Source: Zerene cesonia (lineage: Eukaryota > Arthropoda > Insecta > Lepidoptera > Pieridae). Taken from it: 64,000 nt of DNA. The position numbers were made by a program, and so were the translations under genes. How positions within the stretch are numbered: position 1 is the first letter of the stretch; every line of letters starts with the position of its first letter. Below are positions 21,291 through 33,105 of this stretch, piece after piece. The notes beneath the pieces were generated by a model. It saw only the letters and a program-made list of their open reading frames with translations. It was not told the DNA's origin and searched no databases. The DNA is taken from NCBI RefSeq assembly GCF_012273895.1, contig NC_052104.1, positions 2,852,001 to 2,916,000 on the forward strand, read 5' to 3'.

Positions 21291-22159
21291 AATATAAAGC
21301 TAAAAATTTTGTTCGTTTGCTTAAACGCTTTTATTTCAGGAGTTACAGGACCATCTTCACAAATTCTTCCACCGTACGTACCACGGGCGAAGCCGGGTGA
21401 GATCGGTAGTCTGTTATAAATCAGCAATCATATCACATTACCCAAAATGTTCTTATTGTATCCCTTTCCTACGAATAATTCTTAAATACCCTGATGACAC
21501 CTTTATATGATGCAATTTTTCAACAAAAATATGTTTTCTTTTATAAAAGTTGTAACATTCTGCGCAAATAAGAGAGGCAATTCCATAAATGATTTGCGTC
21601 ATAACACCCAAAATGATCTCATTAGCAATCCTCTTTAGTAATTCTCGAAGTAATTTCACAGACAGATAAAAGGTTTTCGTCAAATTATTCGCAAAGAAAT
21701 GACGTTATTATAGCATCTCTCGAACCTTTGTCAAACAGATAAGTATACAAAAAGTAGAAATATAATTGAGGACTGTAAATTATCTGTTGGAATGTTTTAC
21801 GCAAAATTTTATTTGAATTATCTTTTATAGCTGTACTAAATACATTGATCTGGTTTTGTTTTATAAGGTTGTATAAACTATTTCAGACATTGTATTATAC
21901 CAACGCTACAAGTTTTTATTCAATTTGGTAGTTCTGAAGAAAGCTTCTATGTGCCGCAATACACTTATGTTACGTTCTCATTCGTATGTGTTAGATAGGT
22001 TCTAATGACTTACAAAAATCTGTCAGGAACGAGTCGTACTCGTGACACTAAGGGCTTCATAGCATTAAACAATAGAAAAAATTCAAAAATGCTAACACAA
22101 CTTTATATATGTGCCAACCGTTGCTTTATCTTGATTTTTTTATTATTTTTGAAATGAAA

Positions 22160-22510
22160 CTTCTTTAGAATCGTTGTGATTTCAAACCTGATGCAACGGA
22201 AAAACGACAGGTAAGAGACACAAATACAAAAATGTGTAGAATGAAGCCGGCAAAGAATGAGACAGAAATATACATACTATTTTATTAATTCTTTTGTCGA
22301 TTTACTTAAGTTTCACTTCTATCGTGTGTGAATCGCACACACACCTTTTTTTTGTTATAGCGACAACTACAGACATCATCCATGAAAACTTCAACTGCTT
22401 AACTATCACAGTTCATGAGATACAGCGTGATGGACGGACAGACAGACAGACGAAGTCTTAGTAATTGGGGCCTGTTTTACCCTATGGGTACCCAATTCCA
22501 AAAACTGTGT
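22160..22510 (+). repeat. Dispersed repeat F, longer copy 2
   Basis: The first 194 bp match 6205-6397. It continues with gttcatgagatacagcgtga, a GACA-rich stretch and ttttaccctatgggtaccca, a string I recall as widespread in lepidopteran genomes. Unclassified. Confidence 0.7.
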
Positions 22511-22797
22511 TCAATCGTGTACATCTCTCCATCAGGTACGTAATTGGGGTCAATTGTCATATGCCTCCAATTTTTTGATTTAAGCTTTATTAGCTTGCAA
22601 GCAAAATATACTGTAATAGAAAGAACAGTATATTTTGTACTCTTAAAGTAAGTTCTAGAAAGAACAGTATACTAGACAGAAGTTCCACTGAGCTTCTCAC
22701 TATAGAAATATTAAGCATGCCTACATGCTGCTTACATGCTTCCATCATTTTAGAATCAGTAGTTATAAATATTTACGTAGTTATAATATTTACTCTT

Positions 22798-22830
22798 TCA
22801 CAGAAAACTTAACTGATTGCAATGAAATAT

Positions 22831-22897
<67 letters not shown>

Positions 22898-22945
22898 CTA
22901 GGGGATACAGACTTACGCGGGAGAAACCGCGGGGCGCAGCTAGTA
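22798..22945 (+). mobile_element. Helitron-like element with an internal (TA)n expansion
   Basis: The element start (aactgattgcaatgaaatat) and end (gagaaaccgcggggcgcagctag) are both present. The middle is replaced by about 60 bp of TA repeat at 22833-22893. Confidence 0.6.
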
Positions 22946-23084
22946 GTTTATACATTTCTCACGTTACTTACGTTACAGAAATATGGAAATATTGCTAATT
23001 GTACGGATATCATTGTTCTGACTTGTTCTTATCATTTAGGGTAAAAATAGATGCTGGCCGATTCTCAGACTTACCTGATATGCA

Positions 23085-23375
23085 TACAATCATCATCATC
23101 AGCCCATATATGTTCCCACAGCTGGGACCCAGGCCTCCTATGAGGGTTCAGGCCATAATCCACCACGCTGGCCAAGGGCGGGTTGGCAGATGACACATGT
23201 CGTCAAACTTTTCTTGGACATGCCGTTTTCCTCACGATGTTTTCCTTCGTTGTTTTAAGTAGTGATGTTATCCACATATGCAAATAAATTAATTTATTTC
23301 CTGCACGCTCGCCCGGTCTCCAACCCCAACTTATCGATTTTGAACTCCGAGGTACTCACCACTGACCTACCACAT
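23085..23375 (-). mobile_element. SINE family A, minus
   Basis: Plus strand reads atcatcatcatcagcccata, tgaggcaggcctcctatgag-like body, and ends ctcaccactgacctaccaca. More diverged than the copy at 12632. Confidence 0.65.
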
Positions 23376-23754
23376 CCACACAATACTTCATGAAAATTGC
23401 CTTAGCCGTTTCGGTGGAGTTTCATAACACACACCGCGATATCAGAAGTTAATACCTTCGATTTAATATTTATATCAAGGACTTGATTGATTAGAAACAG
23501 TCCTCCATCTAATGTTACATAAAACCGCAAAACGGTTGTCATTAGTCGAACCATCAACGCAAAATGTTCATATGTCACCGCAATGTGATATATCGTAGGT
23601 AACACTTACTAATTACTTGCTGAATATTTGAGATCTGTCTACTAACTTCTATTATTAGATAGGCTATGTAGGTGTCTAACCTTATGTGAAAAAACAGTCC
23701 TGGGATTATCTGCATTGTTCCTGGGATAAAACTGTCTTGTTATTTTTCGTGTTT

Positions 23755-23880
23755 CAAATCTTTGTACGTAAGGAATTCCATCTAAATCGGTTCAGTTGAT
23801 TCAGACTGAAGCAGAGACAAAGAGAGAGAACAGAGAGTTACGTTCGTGTTTATAATATTAGTAGGGTTTTTACGGGCCCG
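23755..23880 (-). mobile_element. Helitron-like remnant
   Basis: Carries catctaaatcggttcagttg and ends cgtgtttataatattagtag on the plus strand. Only the AATATTA end is present. Confidence 0.35.
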
Positions 23881-24190
23881 ATACTTAGACACCTGTCCAT
23901 AAATAGGCACTGAAGTAATTTGTAATGTAAGCCAATATGCGTTGCATTAAGGAGAGATATAAAGGAAGCATGGATTGTTTTAAAAGAAAATGTTTGAAGC
24001 TCAATTCAAGGTAATGTTATATCACATTAGATTACATTAATCACATCACACAAATAACGGAATATTATTCGTTGAGGCAAAACAAATTATTAATAATATG
24101 CTTTAGAAATATTGGTAGTGATGTTAATTGACACTATATGATAGGCTAATAATTACTTTTTAAAGAAGATAATTTACTGAAAGCATGTTA

Positions 24191-24512
24191 AAAGCAGTGG
24201 TGGCTCAGTGGTGAGAACCTCGGACTTAAAAAAACGATAAGTCGGGGTTCGAGACCGGGCGAGCGTGCAGGAAATAAATTGATTTTTCAATTTATCTGCA
24301 CATGTGAATAACATGGTAATGTTGTACTGATTAAACCGGTGAAGGAAAACATCGTGAGGAGACCGGCATGCCCAAAAATTAAAAGTTCGACGACATCTGA
24401 AATCTGCCAACTCGCACTTGGCCAGCGTAGTGGATTATGGCCAGAACCCTCATAGTGAGCCGGTGCCCCAGCAGTGAGAACGTATATAGGCTGGTGATGA
24501 TGATGTAGTATT
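24191..24512 (+). mobile_element. SINE family A, full-length, plus
   Basis: Head agcagtggtggctcagtggt and cggggttcgagaccgggcga; ends with cagcagtgagaacgtatata and a GATGATGATG tail. Confidence 0.75.
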
Positions 24513-24827
24513 TGGTCCATTAACACAATAAGCATAGTATAGAATTGATAAAGTTAACAAACTTATTCTCCTAGGATTTTTTAGATAACATTAATTTCAA
24601 TTAGTCAGTCTGTGGCTTACAATGGGTAGTTCTAATCAAATTAACCCGGTGAATAATAGTCTCAATATTGGGTGACGCAAGTTTCAAGCTAATTCAAGTG
24701 ATCACTTAGAGGTTAATAGAACCTACATTACTAGACTGTGATAGTACTAAACTTAATTATGTTATTTTGTTCTGCATTACCAAGTACTAACAATTTGTTT
24801 TACCATTTAATCATATTTTTATTTTTA

Positions 24828-24905
24828 TAACAATACCAGCAAAAGGGCAGGCGATGCACCTGATGGTTAGTGATCACCGCCGCCCATAACCAATCACAAT
24901 GTTGA
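24828..24905 (+). repeat. Dispersed repeat B fragment
   Basis: Contains cacctgatggttagtgatca and ccgccgcccataaccaatca only. Confidence 0.4.
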
Positions 24906-25479
24906 GGCATTGAAATATATATAAATCTTGATTGATTTTAAAGTAGGTATTGTTGGCATTTAACATGTTTAAATAAAATTAATTATCTATAATCGTTCAC
25001 ATTTATTTGACAGCTGAAACTGTCAAATATAAATATAATAATGTAGAATTTGGCGCGACTTGTTGACGTGAAAATAAAAGTTAAACCTTCTTCAAGCTGT
25101 CAGAACATGACCAAATACAATGCACCGGCTTTGTAATAAAAAAGAACAACCACGATCGGTTCATATCGAATGGTTGCAGATAATAAACAAATTGAGAACC
25201 TGTATTTTGTATATCGGATGAAAATTTGGTTATAACATTGACATTTCCCTTAAAATGTCTCGCGTATTATCGGAATATCTTGAATTCTTGTCAGAACGAT
25301 TTGCTCTTCTCGCTCGACAGAAATGTGTATATTAAAAATGAACCGAGATCAGGCTCGGACAAGTAAATTATTCAAGCCACGGCCATTGCTAAGGATCCGT
25401 CGCAAGAGTTCCCGCTTGGATCGTACTCGTAGAATAATGTATTCTACTTCTGCATTATTGAATAATGAATAATAATAAT

Positions 25480-25580
25480 AACACTATCGTACAATACAAA
25501 AATATAACAATACATATAAAATATATACTCGTATCTGTTGGACAATTTTGCGGCTTAGAAGCGATTTCTTCCTGGCAACT
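25480..25580 (-). repeat. LINE 3'-end repeat (family E), degenerate
   Basis: Minus strand reads agttgccaggaagaaatcgc then ttctaagccgcaaaattgtc. Confidence 0.35.
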
Positions 25581-25764
25581 ACATTGACGTCACAGATAAT
25601 ATAATACTATACTGCGGTATAAATTTTAATATGTAAATACATGAAACGCAGTCAACACCACCTGTACTAGCAAGTAACTTACTGTTGGGCTTATATTGAT
25701 TCAAAGGTGATACGTTCAATTTAGATTTATAACACATATAAATAGGTCTTAAAATATTTATCAT

Positions 25765-25898
25765 ACTCCTCCGAAACGACTGGACCGATTCTCATGAAAT
25801 TTTGTGTTTATCGAGTAGGTCTGAGAATCGGCCAACGTCTTTTCATAACCCTAAATGATAAGAGTAAGGCGCAACAGCGTTTGCCGGATCAGCTAGTA
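25765..25898 (+). mobile_element. Short Helitron-like remnant
   Basis: Contains cctccgaaacgactggaccg and ends gcgtttgccggatcagctag. The same layout, heavily shortened. Confidence 0.4.
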
Positions 25899-26644
25899 TG
25901 TAATTTTGTATAGAAAATATATGACTTCATTCAGTAAGTTTATATAAACATTTTAACATTCGACAAATACCCAGATTAGACCCAAAACCCGCATTAAGCG
26001 GGAACTTATAAAGGTTATTCGGGCGACCGGCGGAATAGTACAGAAATCCTTTAAATTGAGGCCCAAAAAATAACCAAATGACATTGAAATGACAGATATT
26101 TTTCTCTATAAGTTTGATGAGAATGATACTAGGAATTTAAGACTCAGAAGAAAAATTAGCCCACCCAAAATTAAGAATAGAACCTACGTCTTAGGGCACA
26201 ACAGTCAGAGGATCTGCAAAGCAAAGACTCACTCAACTCGGCCGGCTCTGGCGGTATACAGGGCCGGACGCACACACGCGTACATATTATCACTCAGAAA
26301 TAAGATCAAATCCATGGACTATACTATGAAAACTATCTATCTATCATATGTACAGTATGTCCTGATCCATATTATTCGGATTTTCCTTTATAAAAAAAAA
26401 CGTAAAAACAAGAAAGTAAGTTAAGAGAGTGTGTTCTCTTAAATATAAACGCAACCTACATGGATGACTAAATGTAATGAATAGCTATTGAATCGTATAT
26501 CTACGTTAGTGGCGTTGTAGACATGCGATTTTATTTAAACACATCCATATCTCAAAGCTAATTAATTGTTAATAGTTCGATATATAAATGGATAGTGTTT
26601 ATTTCACGATATAAGATAGGTACTCAAAGCGAAAGAATGAAAAA

Positions 26645-27005
26645 TCGGAATGGATGTTTTTTTTTATGTCGTCGTTGGCAATGGAGCTGATGGGTCGGCT
26701 GATGGTAAGCGCTTGCACTGCCCATGCACATTTAGAGAAGCGTAAAATCGATTGTAGACCATACGCATCTACAAATAGATTGCCGACTTCAAATTGGAAA
26801 CGGATTAAGAAAGGATTGACGATAGGAACAAGGGAAAGGAGTGGGAAGGGTAAGGAGAAGGATATGGGCGTCCGGCTCCCCCATTTACCGAACGAAACAC
26901 GAAACAGCAGTATGTTATTTTACGCCGGTCTGCTGTGGGGGTGTGGTACATCCCCAGTACGGGTTGGCCCGTGCCGACGCGTGCTCGACTACCACATAAA
27001 AAAAA
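26645..27005 (+). repeat. Dispersed repeat B, near full length
   Basis: Starts in a T run (ttttttttatgtcgtcgttg), has gatggtaagcgcttgcactg, aaggatatgggcgtccggct, and ends cgtgctcgactaccacataa. Its reading frames are accidental. Confidence 0.65.
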
Positions 27006-27104
27006 TAAGGTAATTAATGATATCAACTAGCACAATACACGATACTACTATTAGTTACTAGTTAATCCTTAACGCGTTTGTTTAACACAATTATTTTACA
27101 ACTA

Positions 27105-27320
27105 GCTGCGCGCCGCGGTTTCACCCGCGTTAATCCGTATCCCGTAGGAATATCAGGATAAAAAGTTGCCTATATGTTATTCCAGTTGTCCAGCTGTCTA
27201 CGTACCAAATTTCAATGCAATCGGTTCAGTAGTTTTTGCGTGAAAGAGCAACTAACACACACACATCCTTACAAACTTTCGCATTTATAATATTAGTAGG
27301 ACTAGTAGGATAGTAGGATT
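27105..27320 (-). mobile_element. Helitron-like element, second subfamily, minus
   Basis: Plus strand reads ctagctgcgcgccgcggttt through cgcatttataatattagtag, then short aggactagtaggatag repeats. Full length. Confidence 0.65.
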
Positions 27321-27827
27321 AAAACAAAAGTCGCAAATCGAACTAGACTTTCACATTGCACGTTTACACTAAACCACTATGTAAGACAATGGAACAGTTG
27401 AAACGAACTACACAGGAAATTAAAGCTTTCATGTGAATGCTTTAAATGTTTGGTAGAATTTATTAAAATCACTTTCTCTTTGTATTTCTACAAACTTCAG
27501 TTAATTATATTGTTTGTTCTCTTTATTCACAAACTATAGATGTAGAAGCGATCTTATAGGGTCAAGTTATGGAGATTTTATTGGATACTAGATGGAGCCT
27601 ATGGTTTCACTCACATGTTACCTGAATGAATAGCAGCTTATGTTCATCCGGACTGTTATCAGTAATAAATAACACACTGATGAATTTTTTTTTAATATCC
27701 ACCCAAACAGTCAAGCTCTTACATTTATAATATTAATAATTTGGATTAAGGCATAAAACTGCACAATATAAAATTATTGCATCGTTGGTTTTTAAGACGT
27801 TGGCTTACAAAACATGTTTGTTACCAT

Positions 27828-27920
27828 ATCATCATCATCATCATCAGCCCATATATGTTCCCACGACCCCGACTTATTGATTTTTAAGTCCGAGGTTCTC
27901 ACCATTGAGCCACGACTGAT
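27828..27920 (-). mobile_element. SINE family A with internal deletion
   Basis: Both ends are present (atcatcatcagcccatatat and gtccgaggttctcaccattg) but about 200 bp of the middle is missing. Confidence 0.55.
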
Positions 27921-28180
27921 TTTGTGTAACCATATATCTGTTAGATATAAATATACATGGCGTTATTATAAAGTACAATATAGTTTATGAATTGAATGCA
28001 GCCTATGTTCATTTTCATTATAAGCATTATTTTTGTAATAATTTTGTAGTAAATATTCTTTACTTTCACGACTTCACAATTTTCTCTCCTCTCAATTTTT
28101 TACCGTAAATATAAAGGAGTAAGGAAATTAATTCTGTCCATTTTTTTTAAACTGCACATTTTTGGCTTTGTTAACTCAAA

Positions 28181-28234
28181 CTTTCGACTGGGTGAATCAA
28201 TGTTATCATTAACATTGATTCACCCAGTCGAAAG
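28181..28234. repeat. Perfect palindrome, 25-bp arms, 4-nt loop
   Basis: Arms 28181-28205 and 28210-28234 (left arm begins ctttcgactgggtg); loop tcat. No mismatch. Confidence 0.9.
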
Positions 28235-28307
28235 TCACCTTTTTTTTGGATAGCTGGTGCCTCTTGTGTGCCTTGTTGTGTAATTTGAAAGTAGTTCAGT
28301 TTCTTTT

Positions 28308-28450
28308 TGCATATGTTATTTCAGTTGTCCAGCTGTCTACGTAGCAAATTTCATTGCAATTGGTTCAGTAGTTCTTGCGTGAAAGAGTAACAAACACACA
28401 CACATCCTTACAAACTTTGCAATTATAATATTAGTAGGATTAGTAGGAAT
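28308..28450 (-). mobile_element. Helitron-like element, second subfamily, minus, hairpin end missing
   Basis: Retains tgtccagctgtctacgtagc through ataatattagtaggattagt. The GC-rich terminus is missing. Confidence 0.55.
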
Positions 28451-29096
28451 AATGACTTTTAAAGAGGGTTTACAAAACAAAACCAGTTTTAAAATGGAAT
28501 CAGTAGTTCCTCAGATTCGTTCATACAAACAAATTCTTCATGTTTATAATATTAGTTTATATTAATATTGTACCTAAAATTCAGTTTCGAATAGTATGAA
28601 AGCATTATTTATTTAACTATATGCAGTAAATATACATTGGCTCTTATTAAACTCATAACTCCTTCACATTAAGGATCGTTTATTTCATTTTTAGGACAAA
28701 GAGTTTTGTCTGCGAAGTTTGCGAAATTTAATAAAAACAACAACTTTGTGGCCTCCGTGCTTGGACATAAATCTTATAGAATCATGTAAAGCCTTTTCCA
28801 CACTGCCTCAGGGTTATGTTGTTTTAGTGGTTCGAAAAACCTTTACATTAAGTTGGGTGAATGATTTCAAAACAGTAAATGTAAACTCAATGTTTTGAAA
28901 AAAAACGTAATCTTATTTTTGCCATTGCATTAAAAACTAAAATATAGTAATATAGAGGCTTGATTGATATCTAAGTAACGGATAAATTATAAAACCACTC
29001 ACAAGATACAGTATTTTTTGGTATCGCTAAATTAAATTCATAATAAAATATAATTACATTTGTCTCTTCACTACAACATTAGGTACATTACTTATT

Positions 29097-29305
29097 ATTT
29101 TCTTGTGTTTGATTTTACGCGAGTATAATACATTTAGAAATTAAGTACTTTTTAATATTATTATATTATTTAAGCGGACCTTTCGAACTTTACAGGGACT
29201 GTGGTCACGGGGAGACCAGTAATCGAAACGTCGCCTTAAATAACATACTGAATAAATTGCGTCTAAAACCCGTTAAAAAGACTAATTTCTAAAGGTACAC
29301 TACTT
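29097..29305. repeat. Foldback repeat (family C)
   Basis: Left end ttttcttgtgtttgatttta; centre tgtggtcacggggagaccag; right arm ataaattgcgtctaaaaccc. Diverged arms. Confidence 0.55.
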
Positions 29306-30124
29306 GAAAACATCGCGAGCAAAAAGCGATAAAGCGAGAAATTATTCCACAACTTAAATTATTATTGTATATTTAAGATAATGTTTTATAGACGTAAATA
29401 TTAAATTCAAACATCATGCACGAGGTCTTATAATGGTCTCTGAGGAAGTATCAATCAATCCATTGTTAATACAACATTCATTTTGAAGATAGGAATATTT
29501 GTCAAACCAAACGATCACGACCGTTTCCTTGTTTTTTTTATCTTATATGCAATGTAAAGATACCTAATGCTTGTAATTTATATATTGGGCCATTTAAGTT
29601 TGCTTTACTAAATTAAATTAAGAGAAACATTATCGTTACTAGTTTTTGTAGTAAGTATCGTAAAATGTAATTAATCTAAATACAAGGAATTATTACCATA
29701 TATATTGGCGGATGATGAATTTTTGTATGAATTGCTCATATCTTAAAATAATAAGTATTCGCATCTCAAATATGTTTCATCGAAGCTTGTTTCATTTTTC
29801 AATACATTACGGAATATTTTCATTTACACTTCATCCCATTAGAAACATTTGTATTTCGCTTCATTATCTTGATGTTGTATTATGATGATTATCTTGTGAA
29901 TAAAAATATGTTATTAGCTATGTATTGTTTAGTATTATGTAATCTGTGGTATTACGTTAAAAATTGGTTTGCTACAGAAATAAAAAATTAATAATGTTTT
30001 CTTGTGCTTATCTTTTTGTGTTCATGTTGATGTGATTGGAAATATAATGTTTAATTAATTTATCTGTTGTAGATACATATTATTTTCCATGTATTTAATT
30101 TTTCTATAAAATCTACATATATCA

Positions 30125-30454
30125 ATGAAAGTTCACTCACTCTTCATAAAATCGCGAAAACGACTGAACGTATAATAATGGAGTTAGGTAGAAAGTTATT
30201 TTTTTTAGATTTTGCAGCAGGTCTATGTTAAAGGCGTCTAGGGCTGTCGATAGTTTGTATGAAAGTCCACCTTCACCTTTTGTGTTACAAATTTGAAATT
30301 TGATAAGATGTAGTTAGAGGTGCATTATAGGTATTTTAGGGTTGTCGCAGTGTTGTACAAAAATACTTCTTACTGCGTTGAGACGTTTCATTCCCATGAA
30401 AATATTATTATTATTATTTTGACCAAGAGGGCGAAGCTGCGGGCAGCAGCTAGT
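30125..30454 (+). mobile_element. Helitron-like element, third subfamily
   Basis: Ends gagggcgaagctgcgggcag plus cagctag, preceded by a gcgaaaacgactgaacgtat block near its start. About 330 bp. Confidence 0.45.
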
Positions 30455-31887
30455 TATTTATAAATCATTAGTGTCTAATTAGTTATTGAAATAGAGATAG
30501 AATAAAGTAACAGAGTCACCAACTTGTTGTGGCTCTCTCTGTTGTTACTATGGATTTTATTGCCTATTTAATTTCACTTATACAATATACAATACTGTCA
30601 TATAATATAGGGTTTAAAAAATATTCAGCAACTTTATTCTATAACTACGTAATAATTACTGGTAAGTATATTGTATACTTAAAAAGTTATTGTTTAACAC
30701 TGGTTTATCTTTAAAACGTATAAATCTTTTACCTTTTTTTTGTTTAGCAATAATTATGTACACAATATGGAAAATCAAGATAACTTATACCGGTAGACCA
30801 TAAAGAATTGCACGATTTCAAAGAAAAACAATTCCTATGAATCTTGAAATACGTCTGAAATCTGAATGTTAATATTTATGTTAAATTTTAGAAGGCACAT
30901 AACAAAGCAGTATAAATTACAACTGTGCAGATCTGATGTGTGGCTCCCGCGAGAATCCAAGATTTATCATTTATGTATGAACAACCAAAATTGCTGGTAT
31001 TTCTTAAACATAATTTCATGTCGGAATTCGACGAAAATCCTCACATTCTTGCCGAATAACAATTACCTATGAGATTTTGTAATTAAATAGTTTACAATTT
31101 ACCGTATTTCAGCCTTCAAATTGTTATAAACATACGAAATTTAATACCTCCACATTTAATTTCTTTATTTACTAAAATAAAAAGTTTTCAGGTTTTCAAA
31201 TAACAGAAGAAACGTCAAAAACGGTTCACTAAGATGAATGTTCTTACGTAAACAAAACTAAAAGACAGTCGAACTGAGAACCTGAATTGTCCATCTTCGT
31301 CTATCGTCTGTCTGGTAAATCTCTTTCATATTTTTGAATGGATTGAAAACTAAATCTTACATGTAATAATAGTAGTTATAAATACACTATACAAAATACA
31401 TGTGCGTATGCTTATTAAAAATCTCTATTTTCCACTAAATTATAATGTTAGTATAAGAGAAAAATGTTTATAAATGCACTGCTACGACAAACGGGTTTGT
31501 TATTTTTCAATTCAATTTGTTCATAGCATCGTTCATTATAATGTAATAGGTTACGCAAACTCATGCAGGGTCGGAATAAGGGGAAATTAAAATGCTCGTT
31601 AAAAAACCTTCCATACAAACTGGCTTTGTTTAACGTTGATTGCATACGGAATAGGGGGAATGGGTTTATGCTAAACATGCAGCTTTTGGGATGGGACCTT
31701 TAAATTAAAACCTTCGAATTTCATGAAGGACAATTTAACTGTAGACAATTAATAGCAAATCTACTTATCTTGTTCACTAGTCAAATAATGTCCCACAAGA
31801 CGTAGTTCATAATGTGTATGAATTTTTAATCACTTTTAACAATTCATACATTCATATATATTCATACATTACTGTTAAGCTTTACTA

Positions 31888-32175
31888 ATATTATAAAGCT
31901 GAAGCTCAGTGGTGAGGACCTTGGGCTGAAAATCGATAAGTCGGGGTTTGAGAGCGTGCAAGTAATAAATTGATTTTTCAATTTATCTGCACATGTTGAT
32001 AACATCACCACTGCTCAAACGGTGAAGGAAAACATCGTGAGGAAACCGGCATGTCCAAGAATCAAAACTTCGACGACATCTGCCAACCCGCACTTGGCCA
32101 GCGTGGTGGATTATGGCTTAAACCCTCATAAGAGGCCTGTGTCCCAGCTGTTTGAACATATATGGGTTGATAATG
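31888..32175 (+). mobile_element. SINE family A, plus
   Basis: Head gctcagtggtgaggaccttg and gtcggggtttgagagcgtgc; ends cctgtgtcccagctgtttga. Confidence 0.65.
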
Positions 32176-32314
32176 AAATCTCAAGAAGTACTGGTCCAAT
32201 TTGAAAAATTTTTTCAGTGTTAAATAGCCCATTTATTGAGGAAGGCTATAGGCTATATGTACCACGGACGAAGCAGGGGCGGACCGCTAGTTATTGATAA
32301 AAATCACATTTTTT

Positions 32315-32405
32315 GTTTGAGCCTCTGCGAATGTTCATGGGCGGTGGTGATCGTCTACCATCAGGCGAACCACTAGCTCAGTTGCCGGCTATGACATAAA
32401 AAGAA
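32315..32405 (-). repeat. Dispersed repeat B fragment
   Basis: gcgaatgttcatgggcggtg through cggctatgacataaaaagaa. Confidence 0.45.
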
Positions 32406-32903
32406 AGCGTAAAACACTTTTTTTTAAAACGGCAGCCACGGAAAAAGGTTGGTGACAAACAAACTTTAATTTAATTCTTATTAATCCCCCTAACCATCCA
32501 TCAAATAAAATTGCATCCTCTGAGAAACGTAACCCCAATTGTAACATATCAATGGACTAGCTACTATAAGTGCATTACTTATTTCGTCTATCAGGTTTTA
32601 TCTTGTATATACGCGAACATTTGTGTACATTTATAGCATATAGCAACATTTATAGCATATTTCACATTCGTGTCCATTCACCACGTCGCTCGTCGAAACA
32701 TACATTTACGTATGTCATCGCGAGCTCTGTCTACACATTCACAATGATTAGTAGAGTTTACCATCCGTGCCCGAAAAACCGCTTTTAACGCGATTCGTAA
32801 GACGAATAGTGAGTGCACTGCTTACATATGTTTAGTATTCGTCTCACTATTTGTAGGTAAATGCGTATTACAATATACGCGAGGTATTCATTCATTATAA
32901 ATA

Positions 32904-33105
32904 ACTAGCTGTGCCCGCGGTGTCACCCGCGTTAGTCCGTATCCCGTAGGAATATCAGAAGAAAAAGTTACCTATATGTTATTCCAGATTTCCAGCTGTC
33001 TACGTACCAAATTTCATTACAATCAGTACAGTAGTTTTTGCGTGAAAGAGCAACAAACACACGCACATTCTTACGAAATTTCGCATTTATAATATTAGTA
33101 GGATC
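32904..33105 (-). mobile_element. Helitron-like element, second subfamily, minus
   Basis: Plus strand reads actagctgtgcccgcggtgt through tttataatattagtaggatc. More diverged than the copy at 5530. Confidence 0.6.

Larger units (their letters stand above)
28451..31887. other. Intergenic, repeats C and Helitron only
   Basis: Apart from the foldback repeat at 29097 and the element at 30125, I see only AT-rich sequence. Short frames at 30529, 30866 and 31448 look accidental. Confidence 0.5.

Noticed and set aside
23402..23605. Minus-strand hydrophobic frame as the missing membrane segment of the CUB protein
   Set aside because: No phase-compatible splice acceptor, hydrophobicity is scattered rather than a 20-residue block, and it abuts a SINE.
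26089..26424. A 111-codon plus-strand frame
   Set aside because: No domain, no splice context, and a Lys-rich, low-complexity end. It lies just before a repeat B copy.
28181..28234. Palindromes as miRNA precursors or Rho-independent terminators
   Set aside because: The arms are perfect with 1-5 nt loops and no flanking lower stem, unlike animal pri-miRNAs. Bacterial-type terminators do not apply here.
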